In this document: positions 60,142 through 64,000 of the stretch, piece after piece | Position numbering within the stretch: position 1 is the first letter of the stretch | Layout: each line of letters starts with the position of its first letter | NCBI GenBank assembly: GCA_045633845.1 | Contig: JAZQZC010000010.1 | Span: 54,368-118,367 of the forward strand | Direction: 5' to 3' | Length of the DNA: 64,000 nucleotides | Source of the DNA: RGIG4708 sp045633845 | GTDB lineage: Bacteria; Bacillota; Clostridia; UMGS1810 | Notes under the pieces: model-generated | Databases searched by the model: none | What the model saw: the letters and a program-made list of their open reading frames with translations, nothing else | What the model was told of the DNA's origin: nothing | Translations under genes and position numbers: made by a program

Positions 60142-61518
60142 CTAAATAAAGAATTTTTGTACTATACCAATAATAAACAGTGCAAGTACTATTGCAGGAA
60201 GAACAAATGTCATATATCCGCGCATCCATTTTTTCACTTTTAAGCCCTTACCCTGGTTTGCTTCTTCAACAAAATTATTCCATCCAAAGCCGTATCTTGT
60301 AACGCTGAATAAAATAAATACCAATGCACCAATAGGCAATGCAACATTACTTACAATAAAATCTTCGAGATCCATAATGTTAGTGCCTTCGCCAAGGGGC
60401 ATAAATCCTGACCATACGTTAAAACCAAGAATACATGGTATCGACAAAATAAATAACATTATGCCGTTAATTAAACAAGTTTTCTTTCTGCTAAGACCTG
60501 TAAGCTCCATAAAGCATGAAATTATATTTTCAAAAACTGCAAGTATAGTTGAAAATGCTGCAAAAGTTAAAAATACAAAAAACAAGCTGCCCCAGAAGCG
60601 TCCCAACGGAAGATTGTTAAATATGTTTGGCAAAGTAACAAATATAAGGCCTGGTCCACTGTCGGGTGCTACATTATATGAGAAGCACGCAGGGAATATA
60701 ATAAGGCCTGATGAAATTGCAACAAATGTATCCAAAAGAGCAATGGTTATTGACTCACCAAGCAAACTTCTGTCTTTGTTGAGATAGCTGCCGAATATAG
60801 CCATAGAGCCAATACCGATACTTAATGTAAAGAATGCCTGATTCATTGCGGCAACAATTACATTAAATATACCGCCGGAAGATTCAATATTTGCAAGATT
60901 TGGTTTTAGATAGAACGAAAGACCTTCTTTTGCGCCATCAAGAAACATACTGTTTGCAGCAAGTACGATCATTATTGCAAGCAATGCAACCATCATGATT
61001 TTTGTGATTTTTTCCAATCCTTTAACTACACCGCGTGAGCATATGAAAAAGCCTAATACTACAATAATTCCTGTATAAATTATCATTTCGATGGGTTGTG
61101 TCAACATCATATTAAATGCATTGCCAATTCCCTCAGCACTCAATTCTTCAAATTTGCCGCCTGTCATGTCCACAAAGTATTTGAGCATCCAACCCGATAC
61201 CATAGAGTAAAACATCATAAGCAAATAATTTGCTGCGAGGCACACATATCCATGAATGTGCCACTTTTGCCCCGGCTTTTCCAAAGTACTAAACAATTTT
61301 ACCGGACTTTTTTGACTTGCTCTACCCAGAGCAAATTCCATTGTCATGGCGGGTACGCCCATAAACAACAAAAATAGGAGGTATATAAGTACAAATATAC
61401 CACCACCATACTGACCTGCAAGATAAGGAAACTTCCATACATTGCCAATGCCTATTGCGCAGCCGGCACTGATAAGTATAAATCCCAATCTGCTGCTTAA
61501 TTTTTCACGATTTTCCAT
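60142..61518 (-). CDS. neurotransmitter:sodium symporter family transporter
   Basis: 458 residues with about eleven to twelve membrane segments, the SNF/NSS fold. The N-terminal LGFILISAGCAIGIGNVWKFPYL holds the unwound TM1 sodium and substrate site, followed by AGQYGGGIFVLIYL and FFTLSIGIGSMAIFGSYL (TM6 to TM7 region). Bacterial members such as LeuT, TnaT and MhsT carry amino acids with Na+. Substrate cannot be deduced. It has its own AAAGGAAAG site and terminator. Confidence 0.9.
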   Translation of the reverse strand: MENREKLSSRLGFILISAGCAIGIGNVWKFPYLAGQYGGGIFVLIYLLFLLFMGVPAMTMEFALGRASQKSPVKLFSTLEKPGQKWHIHGYVCLAANYLLMMFYSMVSGWMLKYFVDMTGGKFEELSAEGIGNAFNMMLTQPIEMIIYTGIIVVLGFFICSRGVVKGLEKITKIMMVALLAIMIVLAANSMFLDGAKEGLSFYLKPNLANIESSGGIFNVIVAAMNQAFFTLSIGIGSMAIFGSYLNKDRSLLGESITIALLDTFVAISSGLIIFPACFSYNVAPDSGPGLIFVTLPNIFNNLPLGRFWGSLFFVFLTFAAFSTILAVFENIISCFMELTGLSRKKTCLINGIMLFILSIPCILGFNVWSGFMPLGEGTNIMDLEDFIVSNVALPIGALVFILFSVTRYGFGWNNFVEEANQGKGLKVKKWMRGYMTFVLPAIVLALFIIGIVQKFFI

Positions 61519-61595
61519 AAAAGCTTTCCTTTCTGTATTTATTATTATTAATTATAAATTATTAGTTGAAAACTGTCAAGTTAAGTATTTTTTAA

Positions 61596-61624
61596 TTGCA
61601 AAATATGATACAATATTGTATAAT
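61596..61624 (+). promoter_or_regulatory. sigma-A promoter of hydroxyacid dehydrogenase gene
   Basis: TTGCAA (61596-61601) and TATAAT (61619-61624) with a 17-base spacer; the start is 33 bases beyond. Confidence 0.7.
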
Positions 61625-61656
61625 TAATATATAAAGTGTAAAGGTGGTACATATAT

Positions 61657-62622
61657 ATGAAAATAACAATTCTTGATGCTTTAACTCTTGGAACCGATAT
61701 AACCTTTGATTGCTTTGAACAATTTGGAAAAGTTGAGGTTTTTGGAATGTCATCACCTGAGCAAATTGAGCAAAGGATAGAGTACAGTGATGTTATTGTT
61801 TTAAATAAAATCAAATTAAACAAATCAAATTTGCACGGATGCAAAAATTTAAAACTGATTTGCGTTGCGGCAACCGGTTATGATAACATTGATGTTGAGT
61901 ATTGCAAAAATAACGGCATTGCTGTGTGCAATGTTGTGGGATATTCAACGCACTGCGTTTCGCAGGTAACTGTTTCGATGGTTCTTTCGCTTATTAATCA
62001 CTTACCCGAATATGACAAATGCGTAAAAGATTTATCATATACCAATGGAGGCGTACAAAACAAATTAACTCCTGTGTATCACGAATTGTATGGAAAAACC
62101 TGGGGTGTTATCGGTGCGGGTAATATAGGCGGTCAGGTAGCAAATGTTGCAAAGGCATTCGGTTGCAAGGTTATTGTGTACAAACGCAACAAAATAGATG
62201 ATTATACTTGTGTTGAGCTTGACGAGCTGATGGGCACATCGGACATAATTACTATTCATCTTCCGTTGTCGGAGCATACAAAAAATATTATTAACAGTGA
62301 TATGATTGCTTTAATGAAAAAAGATGCTGTAATTGTAAATGCAGCAAGAGGTGCCGTATGGGATGAAAATGCAGTTGCACAAGCCATATTAAACAAAAAA
62401 ATTGCAGGTATGGGAAGCGATGTATATTCTGTTGAACCAATGTCAAAAGACCATCCGTTTGCAGATATTCTTAATTTTGACAATGTTTGTCTTACGCCTC
62501 ATATGGCTTGGGGAAGTTATGAATCAAGAGTAAGATGCATCAATGAAATTGCAAACAATATTAAAATGTATTTTGAAGGTAAAATACATAATCGTGTAGA
62601 TATCCAGGAGGAAATGCTATGA
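61657..62622 (+). CDS. D-2-hydroxyacid dehydrogenase
   Basis: 321 residues. NAD-binding GAGNIGGQVA (about 153-162), the catalytic Arg in VNAARGAVWDE, Glu in VYSVEPM and His in LTPHMAWGS form the family triad. It resembles glycerate/hydroxypyruvate reductases and D-lactate dehydrogenases of clostridia; the substrate cannot be separated. Ribosome site AAAGGTGG. Its stop overlaps the uppP start (ATGA), so they are translated together. Confidence 0.92.
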   Translation: MKITILDALTLGTDITFDCFEQFGKVEVFGMSSPEQIEQRIEYSDVIVLNKIKLNKSNLHGCKNLKLICVAATGYDNIDVEYCKNNGIAVCNVVGYSTHCVSQVTVSMVLSLINHLPEYDKCVKDLSYTNGGVQNKLTPVYHELYGKTWGVIGAGNIGGQVANVAKAFGCKVIVYKRNKIDDYTCVELDELMGTSDIITIHLPLSEHTKNIINSDMIALMKKDAVIVNAARGAVWDENAVAQAILNKKIAGMGSDVYSVEPMSKDHPFADILNFDNVCLTPHMAWGSYESRVRCINEIANNIKMYFEGKIHNRVDIQEEML

Positions 62623-63428
62623 TAGAAATTATAAAATCAATTATACTTGGTATTGTTGAGGGAATAACAGAATGGCTTCCTATAAGCAGTACCGGGCATA
62701 TGATTCTTGTAAATGAATTTATGAATGTTGGCGACAGCTTTTTAAATTCACAAATTTATTTGTATGTTATACAGCTTGGTGCCATACTTGCTATTGCTAC
62801 TTTGTATTTTAAAAAGCTCAATCCGTTTTCACCTTCAAAAACAAAGCAGCAAAAATCTGACACCTGGCAAATGTGGTTTAAGGTTATTGTTGCCTGCCTT
62901 CCTGCAGCGGTATTAGGTTTGGCTCTTAATGATTTGATGGACTCTGTTTCAACATCCATTGTTGTAAGCGCAATGCTTATAATATACGGCATTGCTTTTT
63001 TGTTTATTGAACGTAAAAATAAAGACGACAAGATTAGTGATATGAATGATATGACATACAAAACAGCATTGTTTATCGGCTTATTTCAGGTGTTATCCAT
63101 TATTCCCGGAACCTCAAGGTCGGGTGCTACAATTCTTGGTGCTATGATTCTTGGCTGTTCAAGAGGGCTGGCTGCAGAGTTTTCGTTTTTTCTTGCAATT
63201 CCGGTTATGTTTGGAGTGAGTTTTCTTAAAATAGTTACCAATGAATATGTAATGTCATCATCAGAGTGGCTTGTTTTGCTTACGGGTATGGTAATTGCAT
63301 ACGCTGTATCGCTGGCATCTGTCAAATTTCTTGTAAATTATGTCCGAAAACATAATTTTAAATTTTTTGGTTATTATCGAATTGTTTTAGGTATACTTGT
63401 TTTGTTATATTTTGCAATGGCTCAATAA
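62619..63428 (+). CDS. uppP: undecaprenyl-diphosphatase UppP/BacA
   Basis: 269-residue membrane enzyme that recycles undecaprenyl diphosphate for peptidoglycan synthesis, giving bacitracin tolerance. The (E/Q)-rich motif EGITEWLPISSTGHM sits at residues 14-28 and the P-loop-like PGTSRSGAT in the second half; about seven hydrophobic segments. It is the second gene after the hydroxyacid dehydrogenase, an uncommon partner. Confidence 0.96.
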   Translation: MIEIIKSIILGIVEGITEWLPISSTGHMILVNEFMNVGDSFLNSQIYLYVIQLGAILAIATLYFKKLNPFSPSKTKQQKSDTWQMWFKVIVACLPAAVLGLALNDLMDSVSTSIVVSAMLIIYGIAFLFIERKNKDDKISDMNDMTYKTALFIGLFQVLSIIPGTSRSGATILGAMILGCSRGLAAEFSFFLAIPVMFGVSFLKIVTNEYVMSSSEWLVLLTGMVIAYAVSLASVKFLVNYVRKHNFKFFGYYRIVLGILVLLYFAMAQ

Positions 63429-63457
63429 AAAAACCATCCGCAAGGATGGTTTTTTTA
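63427..63457. terminator. bidirectional terminator between uppP and mscL
   Basis: Stem aaaaaaaccatcc / ggatggttttttt with a GCAA loop, between convergent genes. Confidence 0.9.
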
Positions 63458-63856
63458 TTAGTCCTTTTTGAGCAAATCTCTTATTTCGGCAAGTAATTTG
63501 TCTGTATCCGAAATTTTTGGTTCTTCAGGGTCGGGGGCTTCTTCCTGATTTTTTATTAATCTTTCTTTTGCACTGTTGATTATTGTTATAAATGCAAAAA
63601 TAGAAACCGCTATAATCAAAAAGTCAACGATATTCTGAATAAAATTACCGTACATAATTGCAGATCCCTCTTCGGTTCCAAGCTGAATTTTAAGGTCGGT
63701 AAATTTCATTCCCGCAGTAATATGACCAAAAATCGGCATTATAACATCATTTACCAATGATGTAACAATTTTGCCGAATGCCGAACCGATAATAACACCG
63801 ACAGCCATATCAATAACGTTGCCTTTAAAAGCAAATTCCTTAAATTTTTTAAACAT
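63458..63856 (-). CDS. mscL: large-conductance mechanosensitive channel MscL
   Basis: 132 residues; N-terminal amphipathic helix MFKKFKEFAFKGN, TM1 (VIDMAVGVIIGSAFGKIVTS), external loop and TM2 (FLIIAVSIFAFITII), then a charged C-terminal helix (DTDKLLAEIRDLLKK). It forms a pentameric emergency pore opened by membrane tension on hypo-osmotic shock. A perfect palindrome lies just upstream of its start. It is monocistronic. Confidence 0.97.
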   Translation of the reverse strand: MFKKFKEFAFKGNVIDMAVGVIIGSAFGKIVTSLVNDVIMPIFGHITAGMKFTDLKIQLGTEEGSAIMYGNFIQNIVDFLIIAVSIFAFITIINSAKERLIKNQEEAPDPEEPKISDTDKLLAEIRDLLKKD

Positions 63857-63869
63857 AATAATTCTTGTA

Positions 63870-63895
63870 TGATATATTTAGTCCTAAATATATCA
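63870..63895. promoter_or_regulatory. perfect 12-bp inverted repeat upstream of mscL
   Basis: TGATATATTTAG TC CTAAATATATCA, between the mscL start and the edge of the window. It could be an operator. Beyond it lies a possible promoter and an AAGGAG (63981-63986) for a plus-strand gene that is cut by the window end; no coding call is made. Confidence 0.6.
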
Positions 63896-64000
63896 ATACT
63901 CTCCTTTCTTTTAAACCTTTATGATATAATCAATAAAACACTGTGGACTTTTTATAACAATTTATAGCTTTGACTATTCGAAGGAGTGTATTGCCACAGT

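Noticed and set aside
1..64000. CRISPR arrays, tRNA or rRNA genes, insertion sequences, phage genes
   Set aside because: No regularly spaced repeats, no tRNA-like cloverleaf ends outside the T-box leader, and no transposase, integrase or phage structural protein were found on either strand.
63981..64000. Start of a plus-strand gene after AAGGAGTG
   Set aside because: Only about 10 bases remain after the ribosome site, which is too little to choose a start or product.

Overview
The window is a low-GC, gene-dense stretch of a bacterial chromosome, most likely from an endospore-forming Clostridia (Ruminococcaceae/Oscillospiraceae-like) anaerobe. The support is an alpha/beta small acid-soluble spore protein, AT-rich sigma-A promoters with strong AGGAGG-type ribosome sites, long-form HPF, a T-box leader, a preQ1 riboswitch, a hisS-aspS operon, and the gene order zapA, U32 peptidase, dut, maf, mreBCD, PBP2, minD-like, mgsA. 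No rRNA, tRNA, CRISPR array, prophage or intact transposase was seen. Only one intergenic stretch exceeds 300 bases (24634-25127), and most of it is the T-box leader.

Layout. 1-9000: Cys-rich small protein, a REP-like paired-hairpin element, MTA/SAH nucleosidase, secA, prfB (programmed +1 frameshift), then on the minus strand radA, a small lipoprotein, a SASP and an M18 aminopeptidase. 9200-18400: a co-directional cell-shape and division cluster (zapA, U32 peptidase, dut, maf, mreB, mreC, mreD, PBP2, a MinD-like protein with a broken P-loop, mgsA). 18500-24700: hpf, phosphoglucomutase, L-rhamnose isomerase, a two-half P-loop protein, a YdcZ-type permease and an exported protein of unknown function. 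24790-31640: a T-box leader controlling an unusual HTH-cupin-acyl-CoA synthetase fusion, then a lipid-kinase / E2-like acyltransferase / acyl-CoA ligase cassette, and queT behind a preQ1-I riboswitch. 31740-39540: hisS-aspS and a Gld-type ABC transporter operon. 39550-48630: lon, engB, pcrA, a methyltransferase, a cold-shock protein, an RpiR regulator, an HI0933-type flavoprotein and a small anchored protein. 48620-54870 (minus): recJ, rel, an MBL hydrolase and hemZ. 55000-63860: HPr, uvrC-queH, an EF-G paralogue, an NSS transporter, a 2-hydroxyacid dehydrogenase, uppP and mscL.

How genes work together. Envelope growth and division are covered by MreBCD, PBP2, ZapA and UppP. Protein export and quality control are covered by SecA and Lon. 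Stringent and hibernation responses are covered by Rel and HPF. Queuosine scavenging is covered by the riboswitch-queT pair and queH. DNA repair is covered by RecJ, RadA, UvrC and PcrA.

The most interesting loci are three. First, the T-box leader: its fold and mutually exclusive terminator/antiterminator can be drawn base by base. It appears to make an acyl-CoA synthetase respond to an uncharged tRNA, tentatively tRNA-Val, which would fit amino-acid synthesis from scavenged branched-chain acids. Second, the MinD-like pseudo-ATPase sits where minCDE is often found. Third, an RNA hairpin presents the ribosome site and start codon of a small anchored protein in its loop.
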